Assembly (NCBI GenBank): GCA_015075625.1
Contig: JABTTZ010000002.1
Span: 992,001 to 1,056,000, forward strand
Direction: 5' to 3'
Source of the DNA: Anaerolineales bacterium
GTDB lineage: Bacteria > Chloroflexota > Anaerolineae > Aggregatilineales > UBA2796
Length of the DNA: 64,000 nt
Made by a program: the position numbers and the translations under genes. The notes beneath the pieces are model-generated. The model did no database searches, was not told the DNA's origin, and was given only the letters and a program-made list of their open reading frames with translations. Shown here in pieces: positions 54,701 through 63,212 of this stretch. Numbering within the stretch: the stretch's first letter is position 1; each line of letters starts with the position of its first letter.

Positions 54701-55033
54701 TTATTTCCAGTCACGCTGCTTCTTTTTTGCCTTGCGGAGCGGTGTCACCTCAATCTTGGGGGAATCGTCTGGGTCGCGTCCGGCTGCCACTGCCACCACA
54801 AAATAGGCAATAGCAATGAACACCAGCCAAATCCCAAAGGCAATGCCAATGGTTGCCGTCCAGCGATTGGGGCTTGCCTTAAAAGTCATCAGTTGGGCGA
54901 TTTTGCCTATTTCGCCTTGCACCAATCCGTTAGCAATGAGGAGGGCGAAGAAAAATAACCCCCCCGCCAAGATGAGGGCAAAAATAGGCAGTAATGGATT
55001 CTTCTTAACCTGTTTTTCCGCTTGCTTGACCAT
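54701..55033 (-). CDS. Small two-helix membrane protein at the head of the hydroxylase operon
   Basis: 110-residue unrecognised protein. A basic start (MVKQAEKQVKKNP) is followed by helix one (LLPIFALILAGGLFFFALLIA), a loop with GEIGKIAQLMTFKASPNRW, helix two (TATIGIAFGIWLVFIAIAYFVVAVAA) and a charged tail ending in KKKQRDWK. The hydroxylase gene starts 10 bp after its stop. A role in membrane attachment of the enzyme is only a guess from position. Confidence 0.6.
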   Translation of the reverse strand: MVKQAEKQVKKNPLLPIFALILAGGLFFFALLIANGLVQGEIGKIAQLMTFKASPNRWTATIGIAFGIWLVFIAIAYFVVAVAAGRDPDDSPKIEVTPLRKAKKKQRDWK

Positions 55034-55205
55034 GTGGCAAATGCCTCCTGCGGCTGTGTTGCTTTCTAAAGAGTTTACCGCAAGCGAAAGTATTTGGGGA
55101 TAAGGAGAACTCCTACATAAGGCAATTCTAGTCGCTGAGGTGGGCTAAAAGGGGGTGTTTGCCGCGTTTGTGCTTGCCGGGGCGCGAGAGGCTGCGCCCC
55201 AGCAT

Positions 55206-55634
55206 CTAGGTCGCATCGCGGTAGCTGCGCCGTCCGTGACGGTTGATCAATTGGCGGACACCCGGGTTGATGTTTCCCGTGTCAATATCCGAAAGCAGTT
55301 CACGGATAAGCAGCGGGCTAGAGGGTTTCACCATAAAGATATTACTGCCAGCGTTCATCGCCTCTCGAATCACATCAGAGTCGTCGTCCATGGAAACCAT
55401 GACAACGACAGATTCGGGCGATTGGCTGCGGGCAAGCGCGATCACCTCGCTTCCCCGTCCGTCGGGGAGGTGGTAATCAATGAGGTATAGGGAAATATCT
55501 GAGGCGACCTGTTCCGTACCGCTGGTGCGGTCCGCTGCGGTAAGGACATCATAGCCGTGATCGGTCAGCATCAAATCCCAGATCGAGCGGTTGGCATAAT
55601 CGTCATCAACAATGAGCGCACGCTTTACCGTCAT
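55206..55634 (-). CDS. Stand-alone response-regulator receiver protein
   Basis: 142 residues, one CheY-like receiver: ALIVDDDYANRSI (acidic pocket), phosphoacceptor Asp in YLIDYHLPDGRGSEVI (~52), Ser/Thr in VVVMVSMDDDSDV and the conserved Lys in IFMVKPSSPLLIREL (~108). A ~25-residue basic tail follows; there is no output domain. No histidine kinase is nearby. ATG 55634 begins MTVKRALIVDDD; the upstream codons are not conserved. It is divergent from the pilin-fused giant gene. Confidence 0.92.
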   Translation of the reverse strand: MTVKRALIVDDDYANRSIWDLMLTDHGYDVLTAADRTSGTEQVASDISLYLIDYHLPDGRGSEVIALARSQSPESVVVMVSMDDDSDVIREAMNAGSNIFMVKPSSPLLIRELLSDIDTGNINPGVRQLINRHGRRSYRDAT

Positions 55635-55926
55635 GAAGTTCCGCCTTTCAAGCACAACTCTGATTGTAGCGAGATTGCCATACGGCGTCAACATCCCTTG
55701 ATCCAAATTGTCTCCCTAATTTTTTGTGCAACTTTTTTCTGCCCCTTATTCCAAGAGGCATTTTGTCCAACAATTCCGACAAATCGTACACAAACCTAAA
55801 CCGTAAAATGCGCAGAGTCGTGTATTCTATATGTAGTAGTCTTAGGCAAACGCAGCCCATTGCCATGGCAACGGCGATTCTCGTGGGTTTTAGGCTGAGT
55901 GAAAGCCATTTTGGAGGATGAAGTTT
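55635..55926 (+). promoter_or_regulatory. Leader of the giant pilin-fused gene
   Basis: 292 bp AT-richer gap between the divergent receiver gene and the giant gene. No hairpin terminator or gene is seen. GGAGG at 55913-55917 gives a 9 bp spacing to the ATG at 55927 and none to the ATG at 55918, which decides the start. No clear promoter hexamers were found. Confidence 0.4.
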
Positions 55927-58900
55927 ATGTTTAGCCGCAAGCAGTTCGCCCAAAAGCGCGGCACACGGGGGGCAGCAGGACAAGCACTCGTTGAGTATGT
56001 CTTGATTGTGACCCTGGTTGTCTTCGCCCTTGTCGCCATTCTGACCGTCACCGGTCCGGCGATTGGGAACGTCTTCAGCAATACGGTTTACAATATCCTA
56101 AACCAGACCACCACCCCGCGTGAGCCGTTCGGGGATGCCACCTTCTGGCAATATGCAACGGCTGTGGCGTCTTATACGCCAGCGCCCTTTGAAGTGAAAA
56201 CAAACACCCCGGTGGGGCAAGACCCCAACCAAAACAACCCTCCCATTGCCCGCCCGGACGCTTATACGTTCGATACGGCAGGCAAGACAGTGTTCACCTT
56301 TAATGTGACCGGTTCGCCCTTCCCCTTATTGCTGGCGAATGACGAAGCCCCCGCATTGGATACGACCCTGCGCGGCGACACCATCACACTCTCCAGTTGC
56401 AGCGCCGTCGTCGCCATCACCCCCGTTGTTCCCAATGTGGCAACTGTATCCTGTTTGCCCAATGGCGAGTTCACCTTTGTCCTCACCAACACCACCTTTG
56501 AAGGCTATGTGTCCTTCACCTATCAAATTATTGACTCGGAGGGCTTAACCGCCTCGGCGGGTGTAACCATCGGCATTGATGCGCTCGGTCCGCCGCCGCC
56601 CTCCAAGACACCCACGCCGCAGCCTTCGGCAACGCCCGCCGATATGTCGCACAGCTTCCCCTTCTATGACAGCGGCGATAGTTCGACGAATTGGCATATC
56701 AACTTCTCGAACGTCGTTCACGGTCCATGGGATGTGCAGTACTACAACAGCACGAACTTCACCAACCCCGTTGGAACGGTGGGATCACTGTTCTGGCGTC
56801 CGACGCGGCAAACCCTGAACGAAGATTGGGGTGGGGGCGTCCCCTCGGCACTGCTGCCCAATCCTGATGCCTACAGCGTCCGTTGGTCGGTGGCAAGCAC
56901 GCCGATGCAATCGCGCCTCTATGAAGTGCGTCTGACGGCAAACGGGGCGGCAACCTTCCGCATCAACGGGACGATCATCGCCCAGATTGCCGCTGATAAC
57001 GGGACAGCCCAAACAGTAACAGGGCTGTATAATGGCACGGCTGGTAATGTCAGCATGTCGCTGGACTTTGCCGAGACGATGGGCGATGCGTCGGTGATCC
57101 TCACCTTCAATGTCCTTGCCGATCAGGGCAACTGCCGTTGGGCGCCTGCTGGCGCACCGTACCACACGGCTAGTTCCTCGTGGCACGATAGCCCCGGTTC
57201 GGCGTCCTACGGGGTGGACTCGACGTGCAGTTTGCGCTTGCGCGGCTACATCGACATCCCCGCTACCCGCGCCGATACAACGCCCACGCAGCCGATCCTC
57301 TCGTTCTGGGAAACCTATGCCCTGAACACGAATGACAAACTTCAGATTGGTGTCCGCGATTACGATGCACCCGATAACTGGTCGTGGTTCGATGTCCATA
57401 CCTCGGCTGATGCGGATAATCTGAACTGGAAACAGCAAACCTACAGCCTGACGAACTTCATGGGGAACAACTTCCGCGGCAAGAAGATTGAGGTCGCCTT
57501 CCGGGTGATCAGTGTCGATGGAAATGTTGCCAACGGTTGGTTTGTCGATGATATTCGCGTCGAAGATTCCAACCCGCGCCTGTATGTCTTGGGTTGGGGC
57601 GATAATGTGGATAACGATGGTCCCTCGCCAAACTCGAACGATCACTTCCTAAACGAGTGCAATTGGCAGCGGGTCACCGCCGTCAAGAAAAGCGGCACCC
57701 ACGCTTGGCACGATAGCCCAGGCGCGGGTGTAGAATACCCGAATGGGTCGGATTGTTCGCTGACCTTGAATGGGTTGGTCGATCTCTCCCCCAACGCTGC
57801 CGAGGTTGAGCCAATTGAACTTACCTTCTGGAGCAAGAGCGATCTGAACACGGCGACAGACCAAGCCATTGTTCAGTACCGCTTAGAATCAGAGATCAAC
57901 AACCCGCTTGGGTGGGTCACTTTGTCCCCCACAGGCAGCCCCTATAGTTGGATTGCCAAAGCCCCCACGAGCAATACGTGGACACAAGTCTACGTTGACC
58001 TCTCGGCGTTGAAGGGGCAGAAGTTCCAACTTCGCTTCCGCCTGACTGCCGATACCGATAATAACCAAGCCGATGGCTGGTATCTTGACGATATTCTGAT
58101 TCGCCGCCGTCCGCAAGAATTCGTCGGTATCCCCTTCTACGAGCCGTTTGATAGCGCTGCCCGCTGGACAATGACCGGCACCTGGGGCGTCACGACGGAT
58201 ACCGTCACCCCGCCCATCAGCGGACCGACAGCCCTCACCGACAGCCCCGGTGTCGGCGTGAACTATGCGCCAACCTCGAACAGCTATGCCGAGCTTGTGC
58301 CGCAGATTGACCTTGCGGGGACGATCAAACCGATCCTCACCTTCTGGTCGTTCTGGGAAGCGCCTGACCCGAATTTGTTGTTGGAGGTCTCCACCGATAA
58401 CGGGGCGACCTGGAGCGGGACACCGCTGTGGCAAAAACCAGGGGCGCAGCCTGTCCAACGGGCATGGTATCGCCATCGGGTTGATTTGACATCCTTCATT
58501 GGACAGCGGATCAAGCTGCGTTTCCGCTTGCAAGTGGCAGCAGCAACGGGCTATGACGGCTGGTACATTGATGATTTGTTGGTTGAAGAGGAAGGGACAG
58601 CCGCCCGGAAACTGACCGACGGCACGATCATCTATAACCTTGACGGGACGAACCCGAAAGATGATTGGTATGCTGGCGGGGCATGGACGGTAACACCCAG
58701 TGTTGGTGTGGGGAATACGTCTGCCTTCTCAGACAGCCCAGCGGACTACCTCAAACCGGCGATCAGCATTCTTGAACCCAAGACACGCTTTGATCTGGTC
58801 GGGTCCGTCTCGCCAACACTCTACTTCTGGACCAAGTTTGAAACGGCAGATGTTGCCGACAAACTCCATGTAGATATTTCCGAGAACAACGGCGCTACGT

Positions 58901-61572
58901 GGTCAACACCCGTCTGGACGAACCCCGAACCAGCCAACTTGGGCTGGCACCGGGTGGCGATCAACCTTGACGCTTATAAAACAAAGGTGATCAACATCCG
59001 CTTCCGCTTCCAAGCGATGACAACAACCACCTCAGGGGATGGTTGGTACATCGACAATGTGACCGTCTATGATCGCACGAACATGGCAAACCTTGGCGTG
59101 ACGATGAATGATGAATTCAACGACCTCAGCAAGTGGGTTGCCGAAGGCGCATGGACTGCTGTTCCCACCATGTGGAGCGGTTGGTCGTACCGCCCGGAGA
59201 CACTCGTCCCCACGAATGTGACCTATGGCGGCACGGTGACAACCTCGAACTGGGTTGCCGATTACTGGCACATTGCCCCTTCGGATACGGGCATTTGGAC
59301 GGCGGGTGGGGTTGTGTTCCCCGGCAACGCGCCCAATGTAGAGTTGGATACTTCGGTGGCTGAAATCAACTTCAACTACCAAGCGGATACCAGCACTCGC
59401 CCCTTCTCTCCGGCGGTGACACAGTGGCAAGTATCCGGCGTCGCCAACCATGAGTACTACCTTATGAAATGGCGGCGCAGTTACCAAGTCCTCTCTGGCG
59501 GCGGCACCTACCGTCTACGCCTGACGATGGCCGGTGGGGCGCAGCTTTACGTGAACGGCAATCTGACCGGTCCAAGTATGAGTTTGGAAAAACCCTTCCA
59601 GACTGTCAGCGGGATGAACAGCAACCCCTGGGTAACCGACTCGCGCCTGCGGACGTACTACTATGAGATCACCGTAAGCGGCACGTTTACCCTTGAGTTG
59701 CAGTACCACCACAAGACACTGGCAGACTCCGGTCCCGGACAGATCGAGCTTGCCTTTGCCGAGCGCTCCAGCGTCGCCCGCACCTCGGACGGGACAGCGG
59801 CGACGAACACCTACCCGAACATGTACCGCACCAGCCTGATTTTGAACGGCTACCTGACGATCCAAGCAGGTAAAGTGGCGAATATCGGCTATCAAGAGCG
59901 CTGGTCGCTGACCGATACCGACTACGGGAAGGTCTACTATTCCTACGATGATGGCTTCACCTGGACAGAGGTAACAAGCGTCCAAAGGAGCATGAACAAC
60001 CCGCAAGGCGGTGGCTGGTCGGCTGGCTCAACGCAAGATTGGGTCAACACATCCTTTGTCCTGAAAGACCCCATCACAGGGAACACCCATACGGTGAACC
60101 GCAAGGTGATCCTGAAGTTCGAGTTGGACTCGAAGATCAACACCGCTGTTGACGAGGGCTGGCTGATCGACAACTTCCAGTTTGTCCTCGGTGATAACGT
60201 GGCGAATATCGCCCCGCTCAGTTCAACAATCACCATCCAAACGGTGACGAACAGCCAAAACAGCGCCGTGCCAACCATCGTGGATACCCCCGGTGATACG
60301 CACACGCTCAGTATCATCGCTCAACCCTTCCGGGGGACGGTGGCGGTGGTCGGCAACCAGATCCGCTACACCCCACCCGCAGAGTGGACGGGGGCAACGA
60401 CCTTTGTCTACCGGGTAACCGATCAGGGCAGCTTGACGGTAGATGCCGTTGGCTATGCCTATGTTGAACCCTACTTCTATCGAGGTGTAAACGTTGGCGA
60501 TACCAGCGGAGCAGACATAGCCCCCTCTGTAGTCATTGATGGCAACACATGGGACGCGTGGGGAACGAACACTAGCAGCAGCAACACTGGAAGCAACTAC
60601 ATCACCGCGAGTTTGTCCCCCCCTGTAACTGGCGATATGGCGACAATGCTAAGCACCGGACGACGCCGCAACACAACCGATAACTGGGCGGAGTCGCGGG
60701 TAACGATGTCCAATGTTCAAGCCGGCGTTTACACAGCTTATATCTATGTGACAACACGCACGACCACCACGGTCCCCTATGACATCATGTGGAAGAGCAT
60801 GTGGAGTATGCGTATTGTCAACGATGCCAATCCTGGTCCTACAGTTGGGAATTGGCGGCGGTACGGCCCTTACACACTCCATCAGCAATCTACGGGCAAT
60901 TTCAACTTCTACCAACACACCGCAAATGGGGTGGGGATGATCGCGGGCATTGAATTGTGGCGCGGAGGAGATTATCTCGACTGGACTTCGATGGACATTG
61001 GCGATAACGATTTCAATGACGAAGGCACAACGACAGGTGGCGGCAGCACAGTTACCCTCACCGGTGGCGGCTGGGACATCTGGACAAGTGGGTCTCAGTA
61101 CGACGAATTCCGGTATGCCTACAAGATAGAAACCGGAAGTGTTCGCATCACCGCACAGGTACGGTGGCCTACATCACCTGTCCATGAGTGGTCCTTTGCG
61201 GGGCTGATGTTGCGCTCCGAGGAATGGGAAGGATCGCCGCAGGTGACGATGGGTATCACCCGCGATCATGGACGCAATTGGGTGCGTCGTCAGACATGGA
61301 ATGGTAGCTCTGTTGATCAAAACGAAGGGACAGTGGCGACTGGGACAAGCTGGTATTGGGTGCGGGTGGAATTCCGCCACGACCTGAACCGGGCGCAGGC
61401 GTTCGTCTCCACAGACGGGGTAAACTGGACACAGTATGGCTCGAATCAGACGATCAACCTTCCCAACCGCTATATGGTTGGGTTGGCGGCCACCTCTCTG
61501 GTCGAAGGAACATCGGTGACAGCAGAATTCCGTAATGTGACGATTGAGCAAATCTCACCACAGAAACCGTAA
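55927..61572 (+). CDS. Giant secreted adhesin with an N-terminal Flp-pilin segment
   Basis: 1881 residues. The first ~57 are a Flp prepilin: charged leader, GQALVEYVLIVTLVVFALVAILTVTGPAIGNVFSN-type helix. Then come an Ig-like domain (102-218), a Pro/Thr linker, a PA14-like domain (241-398, with YSVRW and RLYEVRLTANG), four jelly-roll repeats each ending DGWY/F-hDD (398-548, 576-728, 736-888, 900-1050), a fifth split by a second PA14-like unit (1055-1421), a second Ig-like domain (1431-1514), a malectin/CBM-like part (1518-1681) and a DUF1349-like sandwich (1688-1878). No C-terminal anchor is seen, so the pilin helix should hold it in the membrane or a pilus. Functions are inferred from domain type. 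Confidence 0.85.
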   Translation: MFSRKQFAQKRGTRGAAGQALVEYVLIVTLVVFALVAILTVTGPAIGNVFSNTVYNILNQTTTPREPFGDATFWQYATAVASYTPAPFEVKTNTPVGQDPNQNNPPIARPDAYTFDTAGKTVFTFNVTGSPFPLLLANDEAPALDTTLRGDTITLSSCSAVVAITPVVPNVATVSCLPNGEFTFVLTNTTFEGYVSFTYQIIDSEGLTASAGVTIGIDALGPPPPSKTPTPQPSATPADMSHSFPFYDSGDSSTNWHINFSNVVHGPWDVQYYNSTNFTNPVGTVGSLFWRPTRQTLNEDWGGGVPSALLPNPDAYSVRWSVASTPMQSRLYEVRLTANGAATFRINGTIIAQIAADNGTAQTVTGLYNGTAGNVSMSLDFAETMGDASVILTFNVLADQGNCRWAPAGAPYHTASSSWHDSPGSASYGVDSTCSLRLRGYIDIPATRADTTPTQPILSFWETYALNTNDKLQIGVRDYDAPDNWSWFDVHTSADADNLNWKQQTYSLTNFMGNNFRGKKIEVAFRVISVDGNVANGWFVDDIRVEDSNPRLYVLGWGDNVDNDGPSPNSNDHFLNECNWQRVTAVKKSGTHAWHDSPGAGVEYPNGSDCSLTLNGLVDLSPNAAEVEPIELTFWSKSDLNTATDQAIVQYRLESEINNPLGWVTLSPTGSPYSWIAKAPTSNTWTQVYVDLSALKGQKFQLRFRLTADTDNNQADGWYLDDILIRRRPQEFVGIPFYEPFDSAARWTMTGTWGVTTDTVTPPISGPTALTDSPGVGVNYAPTSNSYAELVPQIDLAGTIKPILTFWSFWEAPDPNLLLEVSTDNGATWSGTPLWQKPGAQPVQRAWYRHRVDLTSFIGQRIKLRFRLQVAAATGYDGWYIDDLLVEEEGTAARKLTDGTIIYNLDGTNPKDDWYAGGAWTVTPSVGVGNTSAFSDSPADYLKPAISILEPKTRFDLVGSVSPTLYFWTKFETADVADKLHVDISENNGATWSTPVWTNPEPANLGWHRVAINLDAYKTKVINIRFRFQAMTTTTSGDGWYIDNVTVYDRTNMANLGVTMNDEFNDLSKWVAEGAWTAVPTMWSGWSYRPETLVPTNVTYGGTVTTSNWVADYWHIAPSDTGIWTAGGVVFPGNAPNVELDTSVAEINFNYQADTSTRPFSPAVTQWQVSGVANHEYYLMKWRRSYQVLSGGGTYRLRLTMAGGAQLYVNGNLTGPSMSLEKPFQTVSGMNSNPWVTDSRLRTYYYEITVSGTFTLELQYHHKTLADSGPGQIELAFAERSSVARTSDGTAATNTYPNMYRTSLILNGYLTIQAGKVANIGYQERWSLTDTDYGKVYYSYDDGFTWTEVTSVQRSMNNPQGGGWSAGSTQDWVNTSFVLKDPITGNTHTVNRKVILKFELDSKINTAVDEGWLIDNFQFVLGDNVANIAPLSSTITIQTVTNSQNSAVPTIVDTPGDTHTLSIIAQPFRGTVAVVGNQIRYTPPAEWTGATTFVYRVTDQGSLTVDAVGYAYVEPYFYRGVNVGDTSGADIAPSVVIDGNTWDAWGTNTSSSNTGSNYITASLSPPVTGDMATMLSTGRRRNTTDNWAESRVTMSNVQAGVYTAYIYVTTRTTTTVPYDIMWKSMWSMRIVNDANPGPTVGNWRRYGPYTLHQQSTGNFNFYQHTANGVGMIAGIELWRGGDYLDWTSMDIGDNDFNDEGTTTGGGSTVTLTGGGWDIWTSGSQYDEFRYAYKIETGSVRITAQVRWPTSPVHEWSFAGLMLRSEEWEGSPQVTMGITRDHGRNWVRRQTWNGSSVDQNEGTVATGTSWYWVRVEFRHDLNRAQAFVSTDGVNWTQYGSNQTINLPNRYMVGLAATSLVEGTSVTAEFRNVTIEQISPQKP

Positions 61573-61581
61573 GAATAGTAA

Positions 61582-61607
61582 GAAGGGGGGGGCGCAAGCC
61601 CCCCTTC
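61582..61607 (+). terminator. GC-rich hairpin after the giant gene
   Basis: GAAGGGGGGGGC, loop gcaa, GCCCCCCTTC, 10 bp after the stop codon. It is followed by a mixed T/C run, not a T tract. Confidence 0.55.
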
Positions 61608-61631
61608 CTTCCAAGCTTAGGGTAACCCGCC

Positions 61632-61724
61632 TTGCCGAAAGCTGTGGGTTCAAGATTGTGCGGATTGTCACGCCGGAATACGAGCGCTTGGAGGCATATG
61701 ACGCCCACCCCAGCCCTGAATAGA
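61632..61724 (+). pseudogene. Possible C-terminal fragment of a lost gene
   Basis: A frame ending in TAG reads RLAESCGFKIVRIVTPEYER LEAYDAHPSPE, about 31 residues with protein-like composition but no start codon or ribosome site. It lies in the gap between the giant gene's terminator and repeat copy C. It could be a gene remnant or chance; the family is not recognised. Confidence 0.3.
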
Positions 61725-61770
61725 TGATCGTCGTTGGGGGGGGAGGGGGATGAGGGCAAGTGCATCACCC

Positions 61771-61932
61771 CTACAGCATTTTTCAAGGAGATTGACCCCT
61801 TAGTGGTTGACAGCCCCGCTTATCACGATACACTTACCGATGGGCTAGGGGGTGGTGATCAAGGGGTAAACGAACGACGCCCGCCCTTCTTGTAAGAAGG
61901 CTGGTTGCCGCCCAACCAGTGAGGGTACTGCA
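61771..61932 (+). repeat. Dispersed ~161 bp repeat, copy C
   Basis: Same element as 545-705 and 20754-20915, in the orientation of copy A, with both tandem hairpins near its right end. It fills part of the 531 bp gap before the oxidoreductase gene; the rest (61933-62103) holds only that gene's upstream region. Confidence 0.9.
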
Positions 61933-62103
61933 AAATATAAAGAACTTTCCCCCATTCACCCCCAAAACGCCCCGCAAAGAGTAAACTCTTTCCCTCAATG
62001 TCAAACCACTGAGATTGATCCTCCCAATGCCCCGCTATAAGTTGGGGAGGGACTAGCGCAGCATGGCAAGGATAACAACTCCCCACCAAAGGAATATCAC
62101 ACC

Positions 62104-63147
62104 ATGAACACACGGAAAGTCCTCTTTTGCGGACTCGGCTCGATTGGGCAGCGCCACTTACGCAATCTACGGGCGCTTTACGGCGATTCCGTCGAGGTGA
62201 TCGCCTATCGCGGACGCAATGCCAGCCCCGTCCTCAACCCCGATATGACCGTTCGCCCCGGCGCCGTACTGGAGACCACCTATAACCTCACCAGCGTTGA
62301 CCGCCTAGACGATGCTCTTGCCCTGAAACCGGACGCTGCCTTCATCACGAACCCAAACAGCCTTCACCTCCCCACCGCATTGGCAGCAGCCGAGGCGGGG
62401 TGTCACCTCTTTATTGAAAAACCCGTCTCTCACAGTATGGCGGGGATGGCAGACCTTGTGCGGGTTGTCGAAGCGAAGCGCCTGACGACCTTCGTCGCCT
62501 ATCAATTCCGCTTTCACCCAGGTTTGGCGACGATCAAACGGCTGATTGACCAGGGACGCTTGGGGCAGATCATCAGCGCCCACATTGTGAACGGCGAACA
62601 CCTTCCCGACTGGCATCCTTACGAGGACTACCGAACAACCCATCCCGCCCGCGCCGATTTGGGTGGCGGTTCGCTGAGCATCCAAACGCACGAACTCGAT
62701 TATGCCCTGTGGTTTTTCGGCTTGCCGCGCCGTGCCTTTGCCCTCGGCGGACACCTCAGTCGTTTGGAGGTGGATGTTGAAGACTCGGTGGATGTTTTGC
62801 TAGAGTGTGACTGGCAAGGGAAAACACTTCCCGTACACATTCATCTTGATTATGTTCAGCGTCCGCCGCAGCGCGTGTGCGAGGTCATTGGCGATGCGGG
62901 TAAGGTGCGCTATGACTACTACGCCGGAGAGGTCATTTTTGATGATCTCGTCACCCGCAATCAAGAGGTGTTTCGCTTTCCCCAGTTTGACCGCAATCAG
63001 ATGTTCCTCGGTGAGTTGCGCCACTTTTTTGCCTGTATCGAAGGGCGGGAACCCTCCCAGATCGATCTTGCCGAAGGGATTCGGAGTATGCGCATCGGCA
63101 TTGCGGCAAAGGAATCCCTTCGCACGGGGCTGCCCGTTTCGGTCTGA
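62104..63147 (+). CDS. Gfo/Idh/MocA-family oxidoreductase
   Basis: 347 residues. The N-terminal Rossmann domain has KVLFCGLGSIGQRHLRNLRALYG and the family EKP motif in HLFIEKPVSHS (~105). The C-terminal part has FRFHPGLATIKRLIDQGRLGQIISAHI and the Asp/His pair GGGSLSIQTHELDYALWFFG (~190), which places catalytic residues on the sugar. Expected to oxidise or epimerise a sugar or sugar nucleotide with NAD(P). AAAGGA precedes the ATG by about 10 bp. No pathway neighbours are present in the window. Confidence 0.92.
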   Translation: MNTRKVLFCGLGSIGQRHLRNLRALYGDSVEVIAYRGRNASPVLNPDMTVRPGAVLETTYNLTSVDRLDDALALKPDAAFITNPNSLHLPTALAAAEAGCHLFIEKPVSHSMAGMADLVRVVEAKRLTTFVAYQFRFHPGLATIKRLIDQGRLGQIISAHIVNGEHLPDWHPYEDYRTTHPARADLGGGSLSIQTHELDYALWFFGLPRRAFALGGHLSRLEVDVEDSVDVLLECDWQGKTLPVHIHLDYVQRPPQRVCEVIGDAGKVRYDYYAGEVIFDDLVTRNQEVFRFPQFDRNQMFLGELRHFFACIEGREPSQIDLAEGIRSMRIGIAAKESLRTGLPVSV

Positions 63148-63212
63148 TGTGTCCTTCCTTCTTAGACCCTGCGAGGGCAAAAGGGGAGGGGATTTCCCTC
63201 CCTCTTTCCGTG

